Of a stretch of 64,000 nt of DNA, positions 16,803-25,046 are shown in pieces. The translations under genes were made by a program, and so were the position numbers. This DNA is from Hominenteromicrobium sp964531265 (lineage in GTDB: Bacteria > Bacillota > Clostridia > Oscillospirales > Acutalibacteraceae). The stretch is taken from contig CAZHDW010000003.1 in assembly GCA_964531265.1 (NCBI GenBank), positions 72,286 to 136,285 on the forward strand, in the 5' to 3' direction. The notes under the pieces are model-generated. The model was given only the letters and a program-made list of their open reading frames with translations. It had not been told where the DNA came from and searched no databases. Each line of letters begins with the position of its first letter. The stretch's first letter is position 1.

Positions 16803-18464
16803 ATGGAAAAGTATAAAGTGCCTTATGCGGCTGAGGTCGCAATGGGTAAGGTGAAGCTGACCGGCGGAAGGCTGCTTAAGGCTTTTGAGAATAATATAGA
16901 ATTTCTAAAGGGCTTTGATATCGACAGAATGCTCTATTGGTACCGTGTACATGCCGGGAAAAAAGCCCCGGGCGTACCGTATGCCGCAAGGGACGGGCAT
17001 TTTGAGAATAATCTTCACGGCCAGACCGTCGGAACCTTTTTGATGGGTGCCTGCACCGCTCTTCTGTGGCGGGAGGATGAAGCTCTGCGCCGCATGGTCA
17101 GGGATATTTTAGCGGAGCTTGCCGAATATCAGGAGGAAGACGGGTTTCTGCTCCCGATAGACAGAGATACCTTTAAAACGAAGGAGTATCCGAATTACAC
17201 AAGGGCGTGGCTGACCTATGGACTTCTGGATGCTGCATATTGCGGCGAAGCCGAGGCTCTCAATATGGCGCGCAGGATGACGGATCACTTCAATCACAGC
17301 GAGGTTCTGCCCTATGTTAAGGATCTGAATCTCGGCTTTCAGGGCATACTGGCCTCGACTCGCATGTATGATTCGCCCTGCGGCATTGATGAGGATATCG
17401 AGGTGGCGAGGAGATATTATCAGGAGGATTGGTGGCTTGACCAGCTCATACATGGGGATCACAGGGCGATCTACGCTCATCCCGGCAATCATCCGCACTC
17501 CACCCTGTTGACGGCGCTTGAGGGTTACCTTGACCTTTACAGAGTGACCGGTGAGGAAAAGTACATAGCTGCCGTGCGCAGTGCTCTGCATATGTACGAG
17601 GATAAGTGGCAGCATGTCGGCGGCGGTATTGCAATGTGCGAGAACGACGATTATTACCCCGGCTGCCTGTGGCTCAGCCCGGAACATAATTATAATGAGC
17701 TGTGCTCCACTAATTTCTGGATTTTGCTGAATCAGCGTATGCACAGGCTGTATCCGGACAATGCGCATTATACGGATGAGATAGAAAACTCCGTTTATAA
17801 TGTGTTGCTGGCGTCCCAGGTTGGCAGTGTGGGCTTTCACTATCTCAATTTCCTTGAACGTACCAAGGACTGGCGCTATCTTGACAGGGCGACCTGCTGT
17901 GCCGCGCTCGGTACGCGTCTCTGCGGACTGCTGCCGCAGCTTCTGTACACCTGTACCCCACAGGATGTTTATGTGGATATGTATGCTCCGAGTGAAGCAG
18001 AGCTTCAAAACGGCGTGACCATACGCTGTGAGACTGATATACCCGACGGAGGACAAGTCAGGATAACCGTTTTGAAGGCCGATAAGCCCTTCACTCTGCA
18101 TGTCCGTATACCACGCTGGTCTACGGATGACAGAACATCGCGCTATGATGTGTACGAGAACGTGGAGGCCGGGGCGGTATTTGAGCTTGAACTTCCCAGA
18201 AAATTTCACGTTACAAAATACACGGGTGGCGAGCGTTTGCCGGATAACGACAGGTATGCACTGGAGTACGGCCCGCTGCTGTACGCCGCAATGGGTGCTC
18301 CCGGCCCGGTGGATGTAGCATGGAATGCCGATGAGCCTGAGAGATGGTTCGTCGAGGACGGCAAAAGGCTGCTGCTCAGGGAGGATAACTGTCACGAATA
18401 TTGGCCGTATTGCGATATACACGATGAGCCATTCAGCGTTTATCCGATAGTCAGAAGCAAATAG
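16803..18464 (+). CDS. GH127-type beta-L-arabinofuranosidase family protein
   Basis: A 553-residue enzyme of the DUF1680/GH127 family without signal peptide. Its zinc-thiolate active site is intact: Glu299 and Cys301 in YNELCSTNF, and Cys365-Cys366 in RATCCAALG, matching the E-x-C and C-C ligands known in characterised GH127 beta-L-arabinofuranosidase. The alpha/alpha-barrel HPHSTLLTALEGYLDLYRVT segment is near residue 230, and the C-terminal beta-sandwich starts near 405. It may be beta-L-arabinofuranosidase or act on another sugar. Last gene of the operon, nine bases after the glycyl radical enzyme, and followed by a strong terminator. Confidence 0.85.
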   Translation: MEKYKVPYAAEVAMGKVKLTGGRLLKAFENNIEFLKGFDIDRMLYWYRVHAGKKAPGVPYAARDGHFENNLHGQTVGTFLMGACTALLWREDEALRRMVRDILAELAEYQEEDGFLLPIDRDTFKTKEYPNYTRAWLTYGLLDAAYCGEAEALNMARRMTDHFNHSEVLPYVKDLNLGFQGILASTRMYDSPCGIDEDIEVARRYYQEDWWLDQLIHGDHRAIYAHPGNHPHSTLLTALEGYLDLYRVTGEEKYIAAVRSALHMYEDKWQHVGGGIAMCENDDYYPGCLWLSPEHNYNELCSTNFWILLNQRMHRLYPDNAHYTDEIENSVYNVLLASQVGSVGFHYLNFLERTKDWRYLDRATCCAALGTRLCGLLPQLLYTCTPQDVYVDMYAPSEAELQNGVTIRCETDIPDGGQVRITVLKADKPFTLHVRIPRWSTDDRTSRYDVYENVEAGAVFELELPRKFHVTKYTGGERLPDNDRYALEYGPLLYAAMGAPGPVDVAWNADEPERWFVEDGKRLLLREDNCHEYWPYCDIHDEPFSVYPIVRSK

Positions 18465-18478
18465 CATTACTGAATATA

Positions 18479-18519
18479 AAAGCTCTGTCGACGCCTAAAG
18501 AACGTCGACAGAGCTTTTT
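18479..18519 (+). terminator. intrinsic terminator of the glycyl radical operon
   Basis: Perfect 15-bp stem (18479-18493 with 18503-18517) and T-run. Also suited to the convergent PHP gene on the other strand. Confidence 0.95.
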
Positions 18520-18533
18520 CGCTGCTGATTTGA

Positions 18534-19409
18534 TTATTTTATCATGAAGACATTGCTCCAGGCGGATTTGCCATCGGCATCATGCACCTCTACGCGTACC
18601 CATTTTTCCCAGGGCTTTATCTCGTATTCGGCGTGTGTAAGGTCGCTGCCGCGTGTTATTCTGCCGTCAGCCCATGCTGAGTTTGAAAGAAAATCTATCA
18701 TCACGCACGATGAGCAATCGACTATCATGCGGTTTCCGTCGTGGCGCACATGTAGCTCCGGCCCCTGCGTTGCATAGAAATCTCCGGCCTTTATCGCACG
18801 GAGCAGCTCCTTTGTGTCCGGGCTGTCCGCCTTGACCATTATATATGACAGCGTTTCGTCGCTGCCGTCATAATAATGGGCATCGTCCGTTGCTATAAGA
18901 GGATAGGCAACGCCCTCGTTTGCGAGCAGATCTACGAACGCGCCGGAATACGGACGGCTGCTCTGGTGTGCGTTTGATACAGAATTGTATATTTCGGTGG
19001 CCGCAAAGCCGGAAAGCTCCGTGGCGTCCGAGGGCTTGTTGAGTGACCAAGCTGGGTGTGCAAGGACGGCGAGACCACCGCTTGCGTTTATTTTATCTAT
19101 GACCTCCTGCCGTGTGGCAGTGGCCCTGACGATCTTCGGGTCATATTCCATGCCAAAGCCCACGATATGCATTACGCCATCTATGGTATCGGTAGCGCCG
19201 AGATTGTACTCGCAGCCGGAGATTATCGGCATACCGTCAAGCTCTCCGCCTTCGGTGAAATACCAATGATCCGTGAGAGCGATGGCATCAAAGCCGGCTG
19301 AGCGGTATATCCTTGCTGCATCCTCGGGTGAAACATGTCCGTCGGAGCAGGTTGTATGTATATGAAGCCCCACCTTGTAGCGTTCGTTTCCGAACATATC
19401 CTTTATCAT
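18534..19409 (-). CDS. PHP-domain metallohydrolase (CehA/McbA-like)
   Basis: A 291-residue protein with an N-terminal PHP domain: GLHIHTTCSDGHVSPEDAAR (residues 14-33), AIALTDHWYF near 44, SGCEYNL near 64, VLAHPAW near 118 and TDDAHYYDG near 174 give the metal ligands. It resembles CehA/McbA-type phosphoesterases or amidohydrolases. No DNA polymerase or histidinol-phosphatase context is present. An AGGTG site lies before the ATG. Its promoter carries a palindrome that looks like an operator, so it may be regulated by a sugar-type repressor. Confidence 0.82.
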   Translation of the reverse strand: MIKDMFGNERYKVGLHIHTTCSDGHVSPEDAARIYRSAGFDAIALTDHWYFTEGGELDGMPIISGCEYNLGATDTIDGVMHIVGFGMEYDPKIVRATATRQEVIDKINASGGLAVLAHPAWSLNKPSDATELSGFAATEIYNSVSNAHQSSRPYSGAFVDLLANEGVAYPLIATDDAHYYDGSDETLSYIMVKADSPDTKELLRAIKAGDFYATQGPELHVRHDGNRMIVDCSSCVMIDFLSNSAWADGRITRGSDLTHAEYEIKPWEKWVRVEVHDADGKSAWSNVFMIK

Positions 19410-19433
19410 AAGTTACACCTCATAGAAAATATT

Positions 19434-19487
19434 TGAGCTAAGCTGTTAGCTCAGGCTAATACTACACCTTTTTGATTTGCTTGTCAA
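19434..19487 (-). promoter_or_regulatory. promoter with operator-like palindrome
   Basis: On the reverse strand TTGACA (19482-19487), 17 bases, TAGTAT (19459-19464). A perfect inverted repeat TGAGCTAA / TTAGCTCA with a 4-base centre (19434-19453) lies directly downstream, in the position of a repressor site over the transcription start. Confidence 0.6.
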
Positions 19488-19637
19488 TAAATGGAAAATT
19501 CCGTGGAAATTGTTATTTCACCGTGAAAAATGCGGCATTGTTGAAGTGACTGTAGAAAAGTTATTGTCTAAATTCACAAAAACCGAGTCTCGAATTTGTT
19601 TGAAACAATGAAAATGAAAGAACGCCGATATTCTTAA

Positions 19638-19666
19638 TTGACATTTGCGTACGGTTGTGATAATAT
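19638..19666 (+). promoter_or_regulatory. promoter of the antiterminator gene
   Basis: TTGACA (19638-19643), 17-base spacer, TAATAT (19661-19666). Transcription would begin just before the RAT element. The 377-base gap 19410-19786 contains this promoter, the divergent PHP promoter and the RAT/terminator. Confidence 0.7.
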
Positions 19667-19681
19667 CAATTTGTAAGTTTT

Positions 19682-19770
19682 GGAATGTTACCGGTAATGC
19701 GGGCTTGACCAACTCGTCCATGTAATTCTGTTCGCAGATGGTATAGGGGACGTGTTGGTTATTTTTTTTT
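19682..19770 (+). promoter_or_regulatory. RAT antiterminator site overlapping a terminator (licT/glcT leader)
   Basis: Positions 19682-19710 match the ribonucleic antiterminator (RAT) consensus of BglG-family proteins at about 22 of 29 bases, including GGAATGTTAC and GCGGGC. Its last bases form the 5' arm of a terminator stem (19708-19719 pairing with 19748-19759, one mismatch) followed by nine Ts (19762-19770). Binding of the antiterminator would block the hairpin. Indicates autoregulation of the downstream gene. Confidence 0.8.
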
Positions 19771-19786
19771 GAAAAGGAGCGGTAAC

Positions 19787-20635
19787 GTGCGTATCAAGAA
19801 GGTCATCAACAACAGCATCGTCAGTGCAGTTGATGAAAAGGGATGCGAGCTGATCGTCACAGGTAAGGGCATAGGCTTCCAGCGACATCGCGGAGAGTAC
19901 ATTGACCCCGCTATGATAGAAAGAACTTACAGAATGGAAGCGGAGACCGAGCAGAAAAAGCTGCGCGACCTTGTGGAGCAGATCCCGCTTGAGCATTTGG
20001 ATATTACCGAAGCACTCATAGCCCATTTCAGAGAGCAGCTTCCTCAGCCGCTCAATGAATCCATTTTGATTACACTTGCTGACCATATAAGCTTTGCTAT
20101 AAAGAGAAAGGCCGATGGTCTGGAGTTTACAAATCCGCTTAAGGACGCAATAATGTGCTACTATCCCACTGAGTACCGCCTTGGGCAGTACAGCCTGGAT
20201 ATGATAGAGGGAAAGCTGAATGTGCGTCTTCATGAGGATGAGGCGGCGTTTATCGCACTGCATATAGTGAATGCGGAGCTGAACACCACAATGACCGAAA
20301 TGGTGGAGATAACTAAGCTTATCGAGGGCAGTATCTCGGTGGTGGAATACTTCTATCAAAAGCAATTTGACAGAAGCTGCCTGGATTTCAACAGATTTGT
20401 CGTTCACCTGAGATATTTCGCACAGCGCCTGTTTCGCGGTGAGACCGCGGATGACAGCGAGAGCACACAGGATGAGGCTTTCAGACAGCTTATAATCAAG
20501 AGTTGTAAGGAGCATTTCAAGTGTGCCGAGTGTATTGCCGAATATATCAAAAATGCCTATCAAAAGGATATTTCCGAGGATGAGCTCGTCTATCTGACGA
20601 TCCACCTCAAAAGGATTAATTTGAGTTCCAAGTAA
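19787..20635 (+). CDS. BglG/LicT-family transcription antiterminator (GlcT-like)
   Basis: A 282-residue RNA-binding antiterminator. Residues 1-55 are the CAT RNA-binding domain (MRIKKVINNSIVSAVDEKG, GKGIGFQRHRGEYID). Two PRD domains follow: about 65-170 (LADHISFAIKR near 100, then LHEDEAAFIALHI near 150) and 170-280 (RFVVHLRYFAQRLF near 205; DELVYLTIHLKRIN at the end). PRD His residues receive phosphate from HPr and EIIB. It starts at GTG with AAGGAG seven bases upstream. It controls itself and the following PTS gene through two RAT elements. It is GlcT by role and LicT by domain order; the exact name is open. Confidence 0.9.
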   Translation: MRIKKVINNSIVSAVDEKGCELIVTGKGIGFQRHRGEYIDPAMIERTYRMEAETEQKKLRDLVEQIPLEHLDITEALIAHFREQLPQPLNESILITLADHISFAIKRKADGLEFTNPLKDAIMCYYPTEYRLGQYSLDMIEGKLNVRLHEDEAAFIALHIVNAELNTTMTEMVEITKLIEGSISVVEYFYQKQFDRSCLDFNRFVVHLRYFAQRLFRGETADDSESTQDEAFRQLIIKSCKEHFKCAECIAEYIKNAYQKDISEDELVYLTIHLKRINLSSK

Positions 20636-20674
20636 TTATAATTGAATTATACCGGCTGCTGACAGTGCAGCATG

Positions 20675-20750
20675 GGATAGTTACCGTTCGTCGGGCTAAA
20701 CCCATATCCGGTGCGCAAGTAACGTGCTGCGCATCGGGTATGGGTTTTTA
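20675..20750 (+). promoter_or_regulatory. second RAT site and terminator ahead of the PTS gene
   Basis: 20675-20702 resembles RAT (GGATAGTTACCG, later CGGGC and TAAACC). The final bases start a long stem: 20699-20717 pairs with 20728-20746, followed by TTTT. The arrangement repeats the switch ahead of the regulator gene, so EIICBA expression should depend on antitermination. Confidence 0.8.
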
Positions 20751-20837
20751 TATTTCGGATAAACTGTTTTCAGATACGCGGCTGAGGGCAGAGCATTCCA
20801 CAATAGCAACGAACCAATATTCAGGAGGTAAAACAAA

Positions 20838-22973
20838 ATGAAAGACAAGATTTTCGGCGTGCTGCAGCGTGTTGGTCGTTCCTTCATGCTTCCTATAGCG
20901 CTTCTCCCTGTGGCAGGACTGCTGTTGGGAGTGGGCAGCTCGTTCACAAACCAGACAATGCTGGAGGCATATAACCTCACCGGCATTATTTATCCGGGCA
21001 GCATTCTTTACACAATACTCGACATAATGAACCAGTGCGGCAGTGCTGTTTTTAACAACCTTGCACTTCTCTTTGCAATGGGCGTTGCAATCGGCATGGC
21101 TAAAAAGGAAAAAGAGGTAGCGGCGCTCTCCGGTGCTATAGCTTACCTTGTTATGAATACCGCTATCAGCGCAATGATAAGCGCAGCGGGCGGTGTTGAG
21201 GCAATGGCTCCCAACTCCACAACCTCCACACTCGGCATCACCACCCTGCAGATGGGTGTTTTCGGCGGCATAATCGTCGGTCTCGGCACCGCTGCACTGC
21301 ACAATAAGTTCTACAAGACTCAGCTTCCGCAGGTTCTCTCCTTCTTCGGCGGCACAAGATTCGTTCCGATCGTCTGCACAGCGGTATATCTCGTCGTCGG
21401 CGTGGCAATGTTCTACGTATGGCCGATCATTCAGAACGGCATCGCACTTCTGGGCAACCTTGTTATCAATTCCGGATATGCCGGAACATGGATCTACGGC
21501 ATTCTCGAGCGCGCGCTCATCCCGTTCGGTCTGCACCATGTTTTCTACATGCCTTTCTGGCAGACGGCTCTCGGCGGAACCGCTGTTATCGACGGCACAG
21601 TCGTTCAGGGCGCACAGAACATCTTCTTCGCAGAGCTTGCTTCCAAGAATGTTGAAGTCTTCTCCGTATCCGCTACACGCTTTATGAGCGGTAAATTCCC
21701 ATTCATGATCTTCGGCCTTGTCGGTGCAGCTCTTGCAATGTATCGCTGTGCAAAGCCCGAAAAGAGAAAGGTAGCAGGCGGTCTACTCATCTCAGCCGCA
21801 CTCACCTCAATGCTCACAGGCATCACAGAGCCGCTTGAGTTCACATTCCTCTTCATTGCACCGGCAATGTATGCCGTACACTGTGTCTATGCCGGCCTTT
21901 CCTACATGCTCATGCACATTCTGAATGTCGGCGTTGGCATGACTTTCTCCGGCGGTCTCATCGACCTTGTTCTGTTCGGTGTGCTCCAGGGTAATGAAAA
22001 GACACATTGGATATGGATAGTCGTTGTAGGCATCATATATTTCCTCCTCTATTATTTCACCTTCTCCATCATGATCCGCAAGATGAACCTCAAGACACCC
22101 GGTCGTGAGGATGATGACGAAGAGACAAAGCTTTACACACGTGCTGATTTTAAAGCAAAGACCGGCGTTGGCCCGGACGGTGCAGCAGCACCGGCAGTTT
22201 CCGATATGACCTCCGCTCTGATACTCAAGGGTCTTGGTGGCAAGAAGAATCTCTCCGACGTTGACTGCTGTGCAACACGTCTCCGTGTTACGGTCATCAA
22301 TGCAGAGCTCGTTTCCGATACGGTTCTCAAGCAGTCCGGCGCATCCGGCGTTATCCACAAGGGCAACGGTGTTCAGGTGGTTTACGGCCCGCAGGTAGCC
22401 GTTATCAAGTCCAGACTGGTCGATTTCATGGAGTCCCCGGAATCCGACATCGAGGTTGCAGCGGAAGCAGCTCCGACAGCAGCTCCCGTAAAGGAAGAAA
22501 AGACAGAAAAGAGCACAAAGAGCATCAGCCTTGCAGCTCATATGAACGGTAAGGTAGTTAAGCTCTCTGATATGGACGATGAGGCCTTTGCATCCGGTGC
22601 ACTCGGCGACGGTGCAGCGATAGAGCCGACAGAGGGCAAGCTTTTTGCTCCGGCTGACGGCATTATAGAGGCTGTGTTCGATTCTAAGCACGCAGTAAGC
22701 CTTACGACCAAGGATGGTGCAGAGCTTCTGCTGCACATCGGCATCGACACAATAAAGCTCGGCGGACAGTTCTTTGAGCCCTGCGTATCTGAGGGTCAGG
22801 AGGTCAAGAAGGGCGACCTGCTCGTAAGCTTCGATCTTGACGCTATCCGCGCAGCCGGCTACCAGCTCACAACACCGCTTGCAGTTTGCAATACGGATGA
22901 TTATGCTGAGGTTCAGCTTACGGCATCCGGTGACATCAAGGCCGGCGAAGAGCTTCTGAAGCTCAACGGCTGA
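20838..22973 (+). CDS. ptsG: PTS transporter EIICBA, glucose type
   Basis: A 711-residue EIIC-EIIB-EIIA protein for PTS uptake of glucose or a related hexose. EIIC fills residues 1-420 (about ten helices, starting RVGRSFMLPIALLPVAGLLL). EIIB is about 450-540, with phospho-Cys478 in VDCCATRLRV. EIIA is about 575-705, with phospho-His633 in LLLHIGIDTIKLGG. A charged linker joins the B and A domains. Family specificity could include N-acetylglucosamine, but the GlcT-type switch suggests glucose. Ribosome site AGGAGG. Confidence 0.92.
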   Translation: MKDKIFGVLQRVGRSFMLPIALLPVAGLLLGVGSSFTNQTMLEAYNLTGIIYPGSILYTILDIMNQCGSAVFNNLALLFAMGVAIGMAKKEKEVAALSGAIAYLVMNTAISAMISAAGGVEAMAPNSTTSTLGITTLQMGVFGGIIVGLGTAALHNKFYKTQLPQVLSFFGGTRFVPIVCTAVYLVVGVAMFYVWPIIQNGIALLGNLVINSGYAGTWIYGILERALIPFGLHHVFYMPFWQTALGGTAVIDGTVVQGAQNIFFAELASKNVEVFSVSATRFMSGKFPFMIFGLVGAALAMYRCAKPEKRKVAGGLLISAALTSMLTGITEPLEFTFLFIAPAMYAVHCVYAGLSYMLMHILNVGVGMTFSGGLIDLVLFGVLQGNEKTHWIWIVVVGIIYFLLYYFTFSIMIRKMNLKTPGREDDDEETKLYTRADFKAKTGVGPDGAAAPAVSDMTSALILKGLGGKKNLSDVDCCATRLRVTVINAELVSDTVLKQSGASGVIHKGNGVQVVYGPQVAVIKSRLVDFMESPESDIEVAAEAAPTAAPVKEEKTEKSTKSISLAAHMNGKVVKLSDMDDEAFASGALGDGAAIEPTEGKLFAPADGIIEAVFDSKHAVSLTTKDGAELLLHIGIDTIKLGGQFFEPCVSEGQEVKKGDLLVSFDLDAIRAAGYQLTTPLAVCNTDDYAEVQLTASGDIKAGEELLKLNG

Positions 22974-23024
22974 TAAAATAAAAGCTATAAACTAAAATAT
23001 ATTAAATCTACGGAGGAAACAATC

Positions 23025-23282
23025 ATGAAACAGTTCACTTATACAATCAACGATCCGCTCGGCATCCACGCACGTCCCGCAGGCCTCCTTGCAAAGGAAG
23101 CTAAGAAGTTCACATCCGTCTGCACGATCACTAAGGACGGCCAGACAAAGAAGCTCACCCAGCTCATGATGCTGATGTCCATGAGCATCAAGAACGGCGA
23201 CACAGTTACCGTTACAGCAGAGGGTGAGGACGAAGAGGCAGCTATCACAGCACTGAAGAGCTTTTTCGAGAGCAATCTGTAA
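23025..23282 (+). CDS. ptsH: phosphocarrier HPr, Ser46 absent
   Basis: An 85-residue HPr. The catalytic His15 is in GIHARPAG. The site corresponding to regulatory Ser46 is Gln46 (KKLTQLMMLMSMSIKNG), so this protein cannot be phosphorylated there by HPr kinase. It should still transfer phosphate from EI to the EIICBA and to PRD domains. It follows ptsG by 51 bases and lies 19 bases ahead of ptsI, with a strong GGAGG site. Catabolite repression by HPr(Ser-P)/CcpA would not work through this protein. Confidence 0.95.
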   Translation: MKQFTYTINDPLGIHARPAGLLAKEAKKFTSVCTITKDGQTKKLTQLMMLMSMSIKNGDTVTVTAEGEDEEAAITALKSFFESNL

Positions 23283-23301
23283 TTTTTGAGGGGAGTGCGC
23301 C

Positions 23302-24954
23302 ATGATAACAATCCAGGGTAAGGGCGTTTCGAAAGGAATCGCCAAAGGGCCGCTGTTTTTCTTTCACCGCCAGTCTGCGTTGATAGAAAAGCGCACAGTA
23401 GCAAATATAGAAGCAGAAAAGGAGCGCCTCGCAAAGGCACAGGCAGAGTCCGTACAGCAGCTTGAGGCACTTGCGGAGAAATGCCGTGAGGAGGCCGAGG
23501 AAGCGGTTGTGCTCTTTGAGACACATGCGATGTTCGTAGAGGATGAGGACTTCACAGCCTGCATCACAGAGCTCCTCGAGGAGGAGAGCTGCAATGCCGA
23601 ATATGCGGTTGAGCAGGCAGGAGAGCAGTTTGCGGCAATGCTTGCCGGTATGGATGATCCGTACATGCAGGCACGCTCAGCGGACATCAAGGATGTTGCC
23701 AAGAGGATACTCGATAACCTCATGGGCATATCCGATACCGGCCTTGAGATGACCGAACCCGTTATTCTCTGCGCAGACGATCTTGCTCCGTCAGAGACAC
23801 TCCAGCTTGACAAATCCAAGATATTGGCATTCGCCACACAGAAGGGCTCAGGAAATTCCCACACAGCCATACTCGCCAGAACAATGGGTATTCCGGCGGT
23901 GTGCGGAGCAGGCGATGCTTTGCAGGAAAGCTATTCCGGCCGTATGAGCTATATCGACGGCGAGACGGGCGAGCTGATAATCGATCCCGATGCAATAACA
24001 CTTGCTGCACTCAAGGAGAAGCACGAGAGACATCTTGAGAACAAGAAGCTGCTTGAGGCCATGAAGGGCCAGGAGGATATCACACTGGACGGCCGCAGGA
24101 TGATGGTATATTGCAACATCGGCTCTCCCGAGGATGTGACCTCCGTGCAGAATAATGACGGTCAGGGAATCGGCCTTTTCCGCTCGGAATTCCTGTATTT
24201 GCAGTCCAATGATTACCCGACGGAGGAAGAGCAGTTCACAGCATATCGCAATGTTGCGGCTGCCATGAACGGAAAGCGTGTTATCATTCGTACCCTGGAT
24301 ATCGGCGCTGACAAGCAGGTCGGATATTTCAACATGGAAAAAGAGGAGAACCCGGCACTGGGCGTACGCGCTATCAGAATCTGCCTTAACCGCCCGGAGG
24401 TCTTCCGCACACAGCTTCGTGCGCTGTACAGAGCCTCCGCTTACGGCAAGATTGCCATAATGTTCCCGATGATAACATCCGTATGGGAGGTAAAGGAATG
24501 CAAGCGTGCATGCCGCTGCGTTATGGCTGAGCTTGAGGCAGAGGGCATCCCCTATGACAAGGATACCGAGATCGGCATAATGATAGAAACTCCGGCATCT
24601 GTCTTTGTTGCAGATGCGCTTGCCAAGGAGGTCGACTTCTTCTCGGTTGGCACAAATGACCTTATCCAGTACACTCTGGCATGTGACAGGCAGTCAAATG
24701 ACCTCGGAAAGTTCTTTGATCCGCATCACCCGGCTGTTATGCGTGCACTGAAAATGGCTGCGGATGCAGCACATGCCGCCGGTATTTGGATCGGCATCTG
24801 CGGTGAGCTTGCAGCGGATCTCAGCCTGCTGCCTACATTCCTTGCAATCGGCATTGATGAGCTCTCCGTTTCCCCGGCTTCCGTACTGCCACTCCGTGCA
24901 GCAATACGCAAGAGTATTGCCAAGACCTGCACACTCGAAATGCTCGAGTCCTGA
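23302..24954 (+). CDS. ptsI: PTS enzyme I
   Basis: A 550-residue phosphoenolpyruvate-protein phosphotransferase. The active His is in GSGNSHTAILARTMGIPAV (about residue 189), the PEP-binding segment DGQGIGLFRSEFLYLQ near 288, and the C-terminal motif DFFSVGTNDLIQYTLACDR near 448. It transfers phosphate from PEP to HPr in the cytoplasm. Start with GAGGGGAG site. It ends the operon with a strong hairpin downstream. Confidence 0.96.
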   Translation: MITIQGKGVSKGIAKGPLFFFHRQSALIEKRTVANIEAEKERLAKAQAESVQQLEALAEKCREEAEEAVVLFETHAMFVEDEDFTACITELLEEESCNAEYAVEQAGEQFAAMLAGMDDPYMQARSADIKDVAKRILDNLMGISDTGLEMTEPVILCADDLAPSETLQLDKSKILAFATQKGSGNSHTAILARTMGIPAVCGAGDALQESYSGRMSYIDGETGELIIDPDAITLAALKEKHERHLENKKLLEAMKGQEDITLDGRRMMVYCNIGSPEDVTSVQNNDGQGIGLFRSEFLYLQSNDYPTEEEQFTAYRNVAAAMNGKRVIIRTLDIGADKQVGYFNMEKEENPALGVRAIRICLNRPEVFRTQLRALYRASAYGKIAIMFPMITSVWEVKECKRACRCVMAELEAEGIPYDKDTEIGIMIETPASVFVADALAKEVDFFSVGTNDLIQYTLACDRQSNDLGKFFDPHHPAVMRALKMAADAAHAAGIWIGICGELAADLSLLPTFLAIGIDELSVSPASVLPLRAAIRKSIAKTCTLEMLES

Positions 24955-24981
24955 TTAAGAGTTTGTCTTCATAATATATAC

Positions 24982-25021
24982 GCGAAGGGCCGCACCCATT
25001 AATTTGGATGCGGCCCTTCGC
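24982..25021. terminator. terminator between ptsI and the M29 gene
   Basis: Long stem GCGAAGGGCCGCACCC with one internal mismatch (24982-24997 with 25006-25021), placed between convergent genes. Confidence 0.85.
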
Positions 25022-25046
25022 TATGCAAAAATAATATCAGTTTATA

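Noticed and set aside
19787..20635. Assignment as LicT for beta-glucosides
   Set aside because: No bgl genes are near and the target is a glucose-type EIICBA, so GlcT-like is preferred.
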